Assembly (NCBI GenBank): GCA_008012315.1
Contig: SSEL01000007.1
Location: 120,539 to 184,538 of the forward strand
From: Rhodospirillaceae bacterium
GTDB lineage: Bacteria; Pseudomonadota; Alphaproteobacteria; Dongiales; Dongiaceae
DNA: 64,000 nt
Direction: 5' to 3'
In this document: in pieces, positions 47,162 through 55,578 of the stretch
Position numbering within the stretch: the stretch's first letter is position 1
Layout of the letters: each line of letters begins with the position of its first letter
Made by a program: the position numbers and the translations under genes
Notes under the pieces: generated by a model
The model's database searches: none
What the model was told of the DNA's origin: nothing
What the model saw: only the letters and a program-made list of their open reading frames with translations

Positions 47162-47209
47162 ATGCCGGCCCCGGTCTCCTCGTTCGGGGAGCATCGGGAC
47201 CGGCATTTC
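47162..47209 (+). terminator. Probable terminator after the second polyamine-type operon
   Basis: ATGCCGG (47162-47168) pairs with CCGGCAT (47200-47206), with further internal CCCCGG..CTCC / GGAG..CGGG pairing, then TTTCATT. The U-run is short, so efficiency is uncertain. Confidence 0.6.
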
Positions 47210-47299
47210 ATTGCCTGACGTCAAGGGGGGCTGAAGCGGGACGGGATTCCCGCTTGACGCCGATACACCTAATACACTTCTATATGCGGGAATCCGTGA

Positions 47300-47320
47300 T
47301 AACACACGTGCCGTGTGTTA
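47300..47320. promoter_or_regulatory. Perfect nine-base inverted repeat upstream of the sulfate-binding gene
   Basis: TAACACACG (47300-47308) and CGTGTGTTA (47312-47320), centre TGC. It lies 40 bases before ATG 47361, next to a smaller pair ATGAC/GTCAT (47322-47336). It could be an operator or a leader hairpin controlling the sulfate-transport genes. Confidence 0.5.
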
Positions 47321-47360
47321 AATGACATCTCGTCATTCATTCACCTATGGAGTTCCTTTC

Positions 47361-48371
47361 ATGAAGCGTCTCTTTCTCGGTCTGGTCGGGGCCGCCGGCC
47401 TGGCCGCGGCCTCCCTGGCGCAGGCGCCTGCCGCCAAGGCCGATACCTCGCTGCTGAATGCCTCTTTCGATGTGGGCCGCGAGCTTTATGCCGATATCAA
47501 CCCTGCTTTCAAAACCTATTGGAAAGGCAAGGCCGGCGAGGACGTTTCGATCGAGCAATCCCATGCCGGCACCTCCAAGCAGGCCCGGTCGATCCTGGAA
47601 GGCATGCAGGCCGATGTGGTGACCTTCAACCAAGCCCCCGATATCGACATGCTGGTGGCTGGCGGCGCGGTACAGGCGGGTTGGGAACAGAAATTCCCCG
47701 CCAATGCCTCGCCTTACTATTCCTTTCCGGCCTTCCTGGTGCGTGCGGGCAACCCGAAGCACATCAAGGATTGGAGCGATCTGGCGCGTGACGACGTGCA
47801 GGTGGTCTTCCCCAATCCGAAGACCTCGGGCAATGCGCGTTATACCTATCTTGCCGCCTATGCCGATGCGCTGCAGAAGAATGGCGGCGACCAGGCCAAG
47901 GCCCAGGAATTCGTCAAGAAGGTCTTCTCCCATGTGCCAGTCTTCGATACCGGCGGCCGTGGCGCGACCACGACCTTCGTCGAACGCGAAACCGGCGACG
48001 TGCTGATCACTTTCGAAGCCGAAACCCGCGGCATCGCCAAGCAATACGGCACCGACAAATATGAAGTGGTGGTGCCGCAGACCAGCCTGAAGGCCGATTT
48101 CCCGGTCGCCGTGGTCGACAAGGTGGTCGATGCCAAGGGCACCCGCAAGACGGCCGAGGCCTATCTCAATTTCCTCTACCAGCCGGAATGCCAGGACATC
48201 ATCGCCCAGCATTTCTACCGGGTGAATGATGAGGCCGTGGCGAAGAAATATGCCGACCAGTTCCCCGCCGTGAAGCTGCTGACTGTCGATGACGTCTTCG
48301 GTGGCTGGGCCAAGGTGAACAAAGAGCATTTCGCCAAGGGCGGCATTCTCGACACGCTGTTCGTTCAATAA
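47361..48371 (+). CDS. Sulfate-type ABC transporter substrate-binding protein (Sbp/CysP)
   Basis: 336 residues from ATG 47361 (GGAG eight bases upstream; ORF track starts at 47322). It has a Sec signal ('MKRLFLGLVGAAGLAAASLAQAPAAKA'). Family features include 'LLNASFDVGRELYADINPAF', 'IEQSHAGTSKQARSIL', 'VVFPNPKTSGNARYTYLAAY' and 'DTGGRGATTTFVERE'. It binds sulfate or thiosulfate in the periplasm for the permeases downstream. It is not the ModA type. There are 32 bases to cysT. Confidence 0.93.
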   Translation: MKRLFLGLVGAAGLAAASLAQAPAAKADTSLLNASFDVGRELYADINPAFKTYWKGKAGEDVSIEQSHAGTSKQARSILEGMQADVVTFNQAPDIDMLVAGGAVQAGWEQKFPANASPYYSFPAFLVRAGNPKHIKDWSDLARDDVQVVFPNPKTSGNARYTYLAAYADALQKNGGDQAKAQEFVKKVFSHVPVFDTGGRGATTTFVERETGDVLITFEAETRGIAKQYGTDKYEVVVPQTSLKADFPVAVVDKVVDAKGTRKTAEAYLNFLYQPECQDIIAQHFYRVNDEAVAKKYADQFPAVKLLTVDDVFGGWAKVNKEHFAKGGILDTLFVQ

Positions 48372-48403
48372 GGCCCTAATTAACGAGGTATTGGCGCACG
48401 ATC

Positions 48404-49273
48404 ATGGCTTTGGTAGATGCCAGTCTCGGCAAATCGGCCAGGATATGGGGCCGCCGGCGTCGTGTCCTGCCGGGTTTCACCCTGACGCTCGGCTGCACGC
48501 TGCTCTATCTTGCCGTGATCGTGCTGCTGCCGCTGGCGGCGCTGATCCTGAAATCCGCCAGCGTCCCCTTCGATGAATTCCTCGGCAACATCATCTCTGC
48601 CCGGGCGCTCGCGACCTATCGCCTGACCTTGGGGACGGCGCTCGGCGCGACGATATTCAACGGGCTGTTCGGCCTGATGCTGGCCTGGGTGCTGGTGCGC
48701 TATGACTTCCCCGGCCGCCGGCTGCTCGACGCCATCGTCGATCTGCCTTTCGCCTTGCCGACCGCCGTGGCCGGCATCGCCCTGACCGAGCTGTTTGCGA
48801 AGAACGGCTGGCTGGGCGAGCCGCTGGCGAAGCTCGGCATCAGCGTCGCCTATACGCCGCTCGGCATCGCCATCGCCATGGCCTTCACCAGCCTGCCTTT
48901 CGTGGTCCGCACCGTGCAGCCGGTGCTGGAAGACCTGGATGAAGAGGTGGAGGAGGCGGCTCACTCGCTGGGCGCCAGCGATGGCGCGATTCTCTGGCGC
49001 GTCATCCTGCCCTCGATCTTCCCGGCCTTCCTGGCGGGCTGCAGCCTCGCTTTCGCCCGCAGCCTGGGCGAATTCGGCGCCGTGATCTTCATTGCCGGCA
49101 ACCGGCCGATGCAGACCGAAATCACTGCGCTGCTGACCTTCATCCGCCTGGAGGAATACGATTACGGCGGTGCGGCGGCGCTTTCCGTCGCCATTCTTTT
49201 CGCCGCTTTCGTGCTTCTCCTCGTCACCAATATCGTTCAGGCCAGGGCGCTCCGTTATGCTGACCGGCGTTGA
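48404..49273 (+). CDS. cysT: Sulfate ABC transporter permease CysT
   Basis: 289 residues, six membrane segments, with the CysT/CysU pattern 'ARALATYRLTLGTALGATIFNGLFGLMLAWVLVRYDFPGR', 'DLPFALPTAVAGIALT' and EAA loop 'EVEEAAHSLGASDGAILWRVILPSIFPA'. The start ATG 48404 has a weak upstream site. The reading frame overlaps cysW by 17 bases. Confidence 0.92.
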   Translation: MALVDASLGKSARIWGRRRRVLPGFTLTLGCTLLYLAVIVLLPLAALILKSASVPFDEFLGNIISARALATYRLTLGTALGATIFNGLFGLMLAWVLVRYDFPGRRLLDAIVDLPFALPTAVAGIALTELFAKNGWLGEPLAKLGISVAYTPLGIAIAMAFTSLPFVVRTVQPVLEDLDEEVEEAAHSLGASDGAILWRVILPSIFPAFLAGCSLAFARSLGEFGAVIFIAGNRPMQTEITALLTFIRLEEYDYGGAAALSVAILFAAFVLLLVTNIVQARALRYADRR

Positions 49274-50141
49274 CAGTCTAAGCCCCGACCGTGCGGTTGC
49301 GTCGCCCCGCCGTCATGTGCGGGCCGGCGACGGCAAATGGCTGCGCCGCAGCCTGATCATCATCGTCGTCCTGCTATCGGCACTGGTGCTGCTGGCGCCG
49401 ATCGTGGTTATCTTCATTCAGGCCTTTTCCGCCGGCATCGCCGTCTATGCCAGCAAGATCGTCGCCTCGGAAACCTTGCATGCGATCTTGCTGACTGTGT
49501 TGACTGCCCTTGTGGTGGTGCCGCTCAATGCAATTTTCGGCATCATGGCGGCCTGGTCGATCACCAAGTTCAATTTTCCCGGCCGCAAGCTGCTGATCAC
49601 GCTGATCGAGATTCCCTTCTCGGTGTCGCCGGTCGTGGCCGGTGTCTGCTATCTCTTCCTGTATGGTGCGCGCGGCCTGCTCGGTCCCTGGCTGGAAGCC
49701 CATGACATCCGCCTGATGTTCTCGGTGCCGGCGATCTTCCTGGTCAGCCTCTTCGTCACCTGTCCCTTCGTCGCCCGCGAGCTCATTCCACTGATGCAGA
49801 CCCAGGGCAGCGATGAAGAAGAAGCCGCGACGACTCTTGGCGCCAACGGCTTGCAGATGTTCCTGAAGGTAACGTTGCCCAATATCAAATGGGCGCTGCT
49901 TTACGGCGTCATCCTCTGCAACGCCCGGGTCATGGGCGAGTTCGGTGCGGTTTCCGTGGTTTCCGGCAGCATCCGTGGCCAGACCAATACCTTACCGTTG
50001 CAAATCGAGCTGCTTTACAACGATTACGATGCGGTGGGCGCCTTTGCGGCAGCCTCCACGCTGACCTTCCTGGCGGTGGCCACCCTGGTCATCAAGACCA
50101 TCATCGAACGCCGGACCGGCCAGCGCGGCCTCGGTCACTGA
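49257..50141 (+). CDS. cysW: Sulfate ABC transporter permease CysW
   Basis: 294 residues from ATG 49257 (ORF track starts at 49170, inside cysT). Features: 'NAIFGIMAAWSITKFNFPGRKLLITLIEIPFSVSPVVAG', EAA loop 'EEAATTLGANGLQMFLKVTLPNIKW' and 'GEFGAVSVVSGSIRGQTNTLPLQIE'. It forms the membrane pair with CysT. The operon usually continues with cysA, but the next gene is an unrelated hydrolase, so the ATPase must be elsewhere or shared. Confidence 0.93.
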   Translation: MLTGVDSLSPDRAVASPRRHVRAGDGKWLRRSLIIIVVLLSALVLLAPIVVIFIQAFSAGIAVYASKIVASETLHAILLTVLTALVVVPLNAIFGIMAAWSITKFNFPGRKLLITLIEIPFSVSPVVAGVCYLFLYGARGLLGPWLEAHDIRLMFSVPAIFLVSLFVTCPFVARELIPLMQTQGSDEEEAATTLGANGLQMFLKVTLPNIKWALLYGVILCNARVMGEFGAVSVVSGSIRGQTNTLPLQIELLYNDYDAVGAFAAASTLTFLAVATLVIKTIIERRTGQRGLGH

Positions 50142-50330
50142 GAGATGAATGACTGAACTGCCAGGATATTAACTCCGACCTTGCCATAAGGCGGCGGAGA
50201 TTGCAGAGTCCTGCCGGGGTCAATTGCGCGGGTTGAACCGCGCTCCAGTCAGATTCAGGGATTTCCGCGAGACAGGCGACCGGCCGAAAGGCTGCTTTGC
50301 CTGGCGCCGGACGGCAAAACGGAGGCAGAC

Positions 50331-51560
50331 ATGGCCGGCAAATTCATTCAAATCGCAGCTCATGACGGCGGCACGTTTCGTGGCTATCTGGCTTTGCCGC
50401 GCGGCGGCAAGGGACCGGGCATCGTGCTCTGCCAGGAAATCTTTGGCATCAATGCCTATGTCCGCGAGGTTGCCGATTACTATGCCGAGGAAGGCTATGT
50501 GGTGCTGGCGCCCGATCTCTTCTGGCGCATGGAGAAGGACGTCGATCTCGGCTACACGCCGGAAGACTGGCAGAAGGCTTTCGGCTTCTTCCAGAATTTC
50601 GATATCGATCTCGGCATCAAGGATATCGCCAGCAGCGTGAAGGCCCTGCGCGCCATGCCCGACGTCGCCGGCAAGGTCGGTGCGCTCGGTTTCTGCCTGG
50701 GCGGCAAGCTGGCTTATCTCGCCGCCGCGCGGGCCGGTGTCGATTGTGCCGTCGGCTATTACGGCGTCGGCATCGAAGGCGCGCTGGATGAGAAGATCAA
50801 TGTGCCGCTGGTGCTGCATATCGCCGGCGAGGATCAGTTTGTCCCCAAGGCGGCGCAGGAGCAGATTCGCCAGCATTTCAAGAACCAGCCCCAGGTCGAG
50901 ATCTATACCTATCCCGGCACGGACCATGCCTTTGCCCGGACCGGCGGCGATCATTACGACAAGCCGGCGGCGATGATGGCGCATTCGCGCTCGATCGCCC
51001 TGTTCCGCAAGGTGATGGGACCGCATTACGATCTCTCGGCCCTGTGGGACAAGCATTGCGAATATGAATTCGGCATTCGCGATGTCGATGCCACCATGGG
51101 CACGATGGTGGCGGAGCCCTATGTCAACCACATCCCGACCATGACCGGTGGGGTCGGCTACAAGCATCTGAAGCGCTTCTACAAGCATCACTTCGTCAAC
51201 AGCAATCCCAAGGACACGAAGCTCATTCCGATCTCACGCACCATCGGCGCCGACCGGGTGGTCGACGAGATGCTGTTCTGCTTCACCCATGACTGCGAGA
51301 TCGACTGGATGCTGCCGGGCGTGAAGCCGACCGGGAAATATGTCGAGATTCCATTGATCGCGATCATCTCGTTCCGTGGCGACAAGCTCTATAACGAGCA
51401 TATCTATTGGGACCAGGCCTCGGTCCTGGTGCAGATCGGCCTGCTCGATTCCAAGAGCTTGCCGGTCGCCGGTATCGAACAGGCAAAGAAGCTGCTCGAT
51501 GAAAAGCAACCGTCGAACACCTTGATGAAGAAATGGAAGGAGAGTGAGGGCAAGGACTGA
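50331..51560 (+). CDS. Dienelactone hydrolase fused to a SnoaL-like domain
   Basis: 409 residues. The N-terminal 235 residues are an alpha/beta-hydrolase of the dienelactone hydrolase family with the Cys-Asp-His triad: Cys122 in 'GFCLGG', Asp168 in 'AGEDQF' and His199 in 'PGTDHAF'. The C-terminal 165 residues ('YVNHIPTMTGGVGYKHLKRFYKHHF', 'EMLFCFTHDCEIDWMLPGVKPTG', 'LYNEHIYWDQASVLVQIGLL') resemble NTF2/SnoaL-fold polyketide-cyclase-like domains. DLHs hydrolyse lactones in aromatic degradation. The second domain suggests a cyclic or carbonyl substrate. GGAGG precedes the ATG. The next gene, 49 bases on, is an aldolase-SDR fusion, so the two may act together. Confidence 0.88.
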   Translation: MAGKFIQIAAHDGGTFRGYLALPRGGKGPGIVLCQEIFGINAYVREVADYYAEEGYVVLAPDLFWRMEKDVDLGYTPEDWQKAFGFFQNFDIDLGIKDIASSVKALRAMPDVAGKVGALGFCLGGKLAYLAAARAGVDCAVGYYGVGIEGALDEKINVPLVLHIAGEDQFVPKAAQEQIRQHFKNQPQVEIYTYPGTDHAFARTGGDHYDKPAAMMAHSRSIALFRKVMGPHYDLSALWDKHCEYEFGIRDVDATMGTMVAEPYVNHIPTMTGGVGYKHLKRFYKHHFVNSNPKDTKLIPISRTIGADRVVDEMLFCFTHDCEIDWMLPGVKPTGKYVEIPLIAIISFRGDKLYNEHIYWDQASVLVQIGLLDSKSLPVAGIEQAKKLLDEKQPSNTLMKKWKESEGKD

Positions 51561-51609
51561 GCCCGTCGGCTGGGGCCGGCCCGTCACGCATGTCATTCCA
51601 GGAGGGAAA

Positions 51610-53115
51610 ATGAAGATCATCAGTAATCCGATCCGACAGAAACTGGCGGCGGGCGATTGTGTCAGCTGCCATTGGCTGGTGCTGGGGTCGCCGTCGGTGG
51701 CGGAAGTCATGGCCCAGGGGCAGCCCGATGCGATGGTCTTCGATCTCCAACACGGCCTGTGGACGCGGGAGACATTGGAACATGGCATCGGTGTCGTCCG
51801 CGGATTGACGACGCCGCTTTGCCGGGTGGCGGAGAATTCCCCCCATGCCATCGGCAGCGCGCTGGATGCCGGCGCCATGGGCGTCATCGTGCCTTTCGTC
51901 GAGACGGCCGACCAGGCGGAAGCCGCCGTCGTCGCGGCGAAATACCCGCCGCGCGGCATGCGCTCCTTCGGCAATGTGCGGCCGATCTTCGATGCCGCGT
52001 CTTATGTCAACGAGGCCAATGCCAATACCTTCGTCGCGGTGATGATCGAGACCGCCAAAGGCGTGGAGAACGCCGCGGAGATCGCCGCCACGCCGGGCAT
52101 CGACATGATCTTCATCGGTCCGTTTGATCTGTCCCTGTCGCTCGGCACTTTCCCGGATTTCGGGCCGAAGCATCAGGATGCGATCCTGCGGGTCAAGGCG
52201 GCGGCGGAAACGGCCGGCAAGAATGCCGGCATTTTCACCGCGCATGGCATGATGGCGGCGGATCGCCGGACACAGGGTTTCCAGATGGTCGTGCTGGCCA
52301 ACGACCAGGACCTGCTGCAGGGCCCGTCGAAAGCGCAGGTGAGCCGCTTTGCCGCCCGTGACGGCGAGGATCTGGTCGATGGCCGCGTCGCTCTGGTGAG
52401 CGGCGCCAATCGCGGCATCGGCAGCGAGATCGTCCGTGTTCTGCTGGGCGCCGGCGCCCGGAAGATTTACTGCGCGGCACGCGATGTTACGGCCTTGCGG
52501 CCGCTCATCGAGGAAGCGCCGGACCGCTTGCAGGCGCTTGAGCTCGACATCACCGACGAGGCGCAGATCGCTGCTGCGGCGAAAGCCTGCGGCGATGTCG
52601 ACCTGCTGGTGAACAATGCCGGCATCAATCACAACACGCCGCTCTTCGCCATTGCCGACACGGCCAATGCCCGGCGCGAGATGGAGGTGAATTATTTCGG
52701 CACGCTCAATATGTGCCGCGCCTTCATCCCGGTCCTGAAGACGAATGGCGGCGGCGCCATCGTCAACATGATCTCGATCCTGGCCCATGCCAATCTGCCG
52801 CTGATGGGATCGCTCTGCGCCTCCAAGGCGGCGCTGCTCAGCCTCACCCAGGCCTTGCGGGCAGAGCTGAAAGCGCAAGGCACGCATGTGATGGCGGTGC
52901 TGCCTGGCGCGGTCAATACCGACATGACCAAGGGTTTCGATATTCCGAAGATTGCGGCGGCCTATGTCGCGAGCGCCTTGCTAGACGGGCTGTCGCTGCG
53001 CCAGGAAGAGGTCTATCCCGGCGATATGGCGACCAGCATCGTTTACGGGATGCTCAACAATCCGAAGGAAACGGAATGGGGCCTGGGCAGCTATCTGCCG
53101 CCGAACGCGCCCTAA
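51610..53115 (+). CDS. HpcH/HpaI aldolase fused to a short-chain dehydrogenase-like domain
   Basis: 501 residues from ATG 51610 (GGAGGG upstream). Residues about 1-245 are a class II aldolase of the HpcH/HpaI type ('FDLQHGLW', 'AMGVIVPFVETADQAEAAV', 'MIETAKGVENAAEIAATPGIDMIFIGPFDLSLSLG'). Residues about 255-500 are an SDR with nucleotide loop GANRGIG (265-271), 'LVNNAG' and Ser in 'NMISIL'. The catalytic block reads 'GSLCASKAAL': Lys406 is present but Leu402 replaces the catalytic Tyr. The junction is at 'ARDGEDLVDGRVALVSG', with no stop, so this is a true fusion. The SDR half may bind NAD(P) without normal catalysis. Confidence 0.88.
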   Translation: MKIISNPIRQKLAAGDCVSCHWLVLGSPSVAEVMAQGQPDAMVFDLQHGLWTRETLEHGIGVVRGLTTPLCRVAENSPHAIGSALDAGAMGVIVPFVETADQAEAAVVAAKYPPRGMRSFGNVRPIFDAASYVNEANANTFVAVMIETAKGVENAAEIAATPGIDMIFIGPFDLSLSLGTFPDFGPKHQDAILRVKAAAETAGKNAGIFTAHGMMAADRRTQGFQMVVLANDQDLLQGPSKAQVSRFAARDGEDLVDGRVALVSGANRGIGSEIVRVLLGAGARKIYCAARDVTALRPLIEEAPDRLQALELDITDEAQIAAAAKACGDVDLLVNNAGINHNTPLFAIADTANARREMEVNYFGTLNMCRAFIPVLKTNGGGAIVNMISILAHANLPLMGSLCASKAALLSLTQALRAELKAQGTHVMAVLPGAVNTDMTKGFDIPKIAAAYVASALLDGLSLRQEEVYPGDMATSIVYGMLNNPKETEWGLGSYLPPNAP

Positions 53116-53139
53116 TTCAGCAAGCCCTAATTCAACAAT
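53110..53139. repeat. 15-base tandem duplication carrying both convergent stop codons
   Basis: CCCTAATTCAGCAAG (53110-53124) is followed by CCCTAATTCAACAAT (53125-53139), 13 of 15 identical. The first copy contains the stop of the aldolase-SDR fusion and the second contains the stop of the convergent dehalogenase gene. Confidence 0.6.
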
Positions 53140-53804
53140 AGGCCAGCGAGTTCGCCGAGGCTGCTCAACACGGTGGCCCGGCGATCCAGCCCATATTCCA
53201 TCGGCTGGCCGCTCCGGTTGACCCAGAAGGTCCGAAACCCGAACTGCGCGGCGCCGGCCGCGTCCCAGGCATTGGACGAAACGAAGGCGCAGGCGCGCGC
53301 ATCGCTCAGCTTGAAGCGATCGAGTGCGTGCTGGTAGACGCGCGCATCGGGTTTGTAGATGCCGACCTCGGCAACGGAAATCGCCGCATCCAACAGATCG
53401 CCGAGCCCGGCGGCGGCCGTGAGATCGGCGAGCAAGTCAGGATCGCCGTTTGACAGCAGCGCTCTTGGCATGCCGGCGGCCTTCAACTGCTGGAGGAGGG
53501 GCGGAACCTCGGGATAGGCCGTGAGCCGCCGATAGGCCGCCAGCAGGCCGTCCCGCTGTTGCTTGTCCTGGTCGAGACCATAGGTCGCCAAGGCGACATC
53601 CAGTGCCTCGCCGGTCAGCTCCCAAAAGCTGCGATATTGCCCGCGCAGGCTCAGCGTCCAGGTATATTCAAGCTGCTTCTGTCGCCACAATTGCGAGACG
53701 TCATGGGCGATCGGACCCAGACGTGCCTTCATCGCGGCGGCTGGCGCGTGGATATCGAACAGCGTTCCGTAAGCATCGAAGAAGATCGTCTGAACGCCAG
53801 CCAT
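53127..53804 (-). CDS. Haloacid dehalogenase type II (HAD superfamily)
   Basis: 225 residues from ATG 53804 with GAGGGG upstream. The ORF-track start at 53900 lies in the preceding gene. HAD motif I 'FFDAYGTLFD' (nucleophile Asp), motif II 'LLSNGDPDL', Lys 'GIYKPDARVYQ', motif III region 'FVSSNAWDAAGAAQFGF'. This is the L-2-haloacid dehalogenase branch (Ser/Asn in 'SSNAWD'), which hydrolyses 2-haloacids with inversion. It lies seven bases after the RAM-domain gene, so they form a pair. Confidence 0.92.
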   Translation of the reverse strand: MAGVQTIFFDAYGTLFDIHAPAAAMKARLGPIAHDVSQLWRQKQLEYTWTLSLRGQYRSFWELTGEALDVALATYGLDQDKQQRDGLLAAYRRLTAYPEVPPLLQQLKAAGMPRALLSNGDPDLLADLTAAAGLGDLLDAAISVAEVGIYKPDARVYQHALDRFKLSDARACAFVSSNAWDAAGAAQFGFRTFWVNRSGQPMEYGLDRRATVLSSLGELAGLLLN

Positions 53805-53811
53805 TGTCCCC

Positions 53812-54054
53812 TCAGGTGAAGGCATTGAAGGTAATGATGGTCTGGGTGTCCTTGACATTCGGCAAGGTCTGGATCTGGCCGGTGACGAAGTGGCCGACAT
53901 CCATCTCGGTCGGCAGATTGCATTTCACCAGCAGATCGTAGACGCCCGAAATGGAATAGACCTCGCCCACCTGCTCGACCGTATCGAGGGCATTGGCAGC
54001 CACCTCATAGGCCGTGCCCGGCTCGCATTTCACCAGAATGAAGATCGGCCGCAT
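53812..54054 (-). CDS. Stand-alone Lrp/AsnC ligand-binding (RAM) domain
   Basis: 80 residues that match only the C-terminal RAM/SAM domain of Lrp/AsnC regulators ('FILVKCEPGTAYEVAANAL', 'EVYSISGVYDLLVKCNLPT'). There is no HTH. Such proteins bind amino acids and can modulate full-length Lrp regulators. It is coupled to the dehalogenase gene; the link is untested. Confidence 0.9.
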   Translation of the reverse strand: MRPIFILVKCEPGTAYEVAANALDTVEQVGEVYSISGVYDLLVKCNLPTEMDVGHFVTGQIQTLPNVKDTQTIITFNAFT

Positions 54055-54165
54055 CTTGCTTGCGTCCTCTAACCGTTACGCCTTGCCGGTCATGTTGCCC
54101 CGATAAGGCGGTAAAAGCCAGAACAAGATATATCGCTGATCGGCGCCGGACTCTGCTCAGATACC

Positions 54166-54348
54166 TTACTTCATTGCATAGACGTAATACATGATCCCGC
54201 CGATCACGACGATCGCGGCGATCCACAGCCAAATCGACAGCATCGCGAAGCCGCTCATTTTCGGCTTGGCAGGCGCCGCCTGTTTCTTTCCCGTCGTGCG
54301 ACCGGCGACAATATCGAGCGCCTTCTGCTCGTCCTCGCGGCGACCCAT
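54166..54348 (-). CDS. Small single-pass membrane protein
   Basis: 60 residues: a charged N-terminus ('MGRREDEQKALDIVAGRTTGKKQ') then one membrane segment near the C-terminus ('MLSIWLWIAAIVVIGGIMYYVYAMK'). GGGAAAATG-type spacing at the start. I do not recognise the family. It lies between modC and the RAM gene. Confidence 0.65.
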   Translation of the reverse strand: MGRREDEQKALDIVAGRTTGKKQAAPAKPKMSGFAMLSIWLWIAAIVVIGGIMYYVYAMK

Positions 54349-54429
54349 TCATTTTCCCCTTGGATAAAACCCCGGCACATTATGCCACAAGTCGTGGCCA
54401 TCATGCGATTGTTGCAAAATCGAGAAAAT

Positions 54430-55566
54430 TCATCGCAAAGGCTTTGGATCGGCAGCGGCCGACTTGATCAGCGCGATGACATTGTCGCCCACCGACAAAT
54501 TCAGGTCCTGCAGCGACTTCCGCGTGATTCGCGCCCAGATCGGGCTGCCGATATCCACTTGCACATCGACGAAGGAGTCGTCGCTTGCGACAATTTGACT
54601 GACCCTGCCGGGCAATTGGTTCAGGATGCTGATCCCATTTATCGGTTGCCGGGCCAAGGCGACGTCGCTGGCGAGGATTCGCAGGTTGAGATGCTCGCCA
54701 ATGGCATGGGGTAAACGGCCAACGCGAATCGTCCCCTGGCCGGTCGTTTCGCGCCCCGTCGTCCCGTGCCCCGTCCCACTGGAAAAACCCAGCCGGCTGA
54801 GCCCGCTGCCATCATCCTGCGCCAGCACGGTGGCATTGATCACGGCCCCTGCTTCGGCATTGTTCGTCAGGTTCGGCAGATCGAGGCGGCCGAGCACGCT
54901 TTCCACATCGCCATAGGCCGCCAGTTTGCCCTCGACGATCAGCGCCACCCGGTCGGCCAGGCGCAGGATTTCGTCCGGATCATGGCTGACATAAACGATC
55001 GGAATGGAGAGTTCCGCGTGCAGCCTTTCGATAAAGGGCAGGATCTCCGATTTCCGCTGCACATCGACGGCGGCCAGCGGCTCGTCCATCAGCATCAGGC
55101 GCGGATTGGCGAGCAAGGCGCGGCCGATGGCGACGCGCTGTTTCTCACCGCCACTGAGGGCGACGATGCGGCGGTCGAGCAAGGCGCCGATGCCAAGCAG
55201 CTCGACAATCTGATCGAAGCCGATATCGCTTTCGTCCTTGCCATAGCGCTGATGGGTCAGGCGCCGGCCATAGAGCAGGTTGCCACGCACGCCGAGATGG
55301 GGAAACAGGCGCGGCTCCTGGAAGACATAGCCGAGGCGACGTTGTTCCGGCGGGATATCGATACCGGCCCGGCGATCGAACATCGTCTGGCCATCGACGC
55401 GGATGACCCCGTCATCCGGCCGGTTGAGGCCGGCGAGCCAATTGAGGATCGAGGTCTTGCCGGCGCCGGACGGCCCGAACAAAGCGAGGATGCCTTTCGT
55501 CTCCACCTTGAGGTCGATCTTCAGCTCGGTCTTGCCGAGGCGCTGCGTGGCATCGATTTCAATCAT
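54430..55566 (-). CDS. modC: Molybdate ABC transporter ATP-binding protein
   Basis: 378 residues. Walker A GPSGAGKTS (about 33-41), signature 'LSGGEKQRVAIGRAL', Walker B 'LMLMDEPLAAVD', 'IVYVSHDPDEIL'. A C-terminal Mop/TOBE domain is present ('GISILNQLPGRVSQIVASDDSFVDVQVDIG'), which binds oxyanions and marks ModC. It is coupled to modB with a 12-base gap. Molybdate is needed by the Cox-type hydroxylase in this window. Confidence 0.94.
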   Translation of the reverse strand: MIEIDATQRLGKTELKIDLKVETKGILALFGPSGAGKTSILNWLAGLNRPDDGVIRVDGQTMFDRRAGIDIPPEQRRLGYVFQEPRLFPHLGVRGNLLYGRRLTHQRYGKDESDIGFDQIVELLGIGALLDRRIVALSGGEKQRVAIGRALLANPRLMLMDEPLAAVDVQRKSEILPFIERLHAELSIPIVYVSHDPDEILRLADRVALIVEGKLAAYGDVESVLGRLDLPNLTNNAEAGAVINATVLAQDDGSGLSRLGFSSGTGHGTTGRETTGQGTIRVGRLPHAIGEHLNLRILASDVALARQPINGISILNQLPGRVSQIVASDDSFVDVQVDIGSPIWARITRKSLQDLNLSVGDNVIALIKSAAADPKPLR

Positions 55567-55578
55567 CGATCATCTTCC

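Noticed and set aside
51364-52887. 507-codon minus-strand ORF opposite the aldolase-SDR fusion
   Set aside because: Antisense shadow; starts and ends inside other genes with no coding signals.
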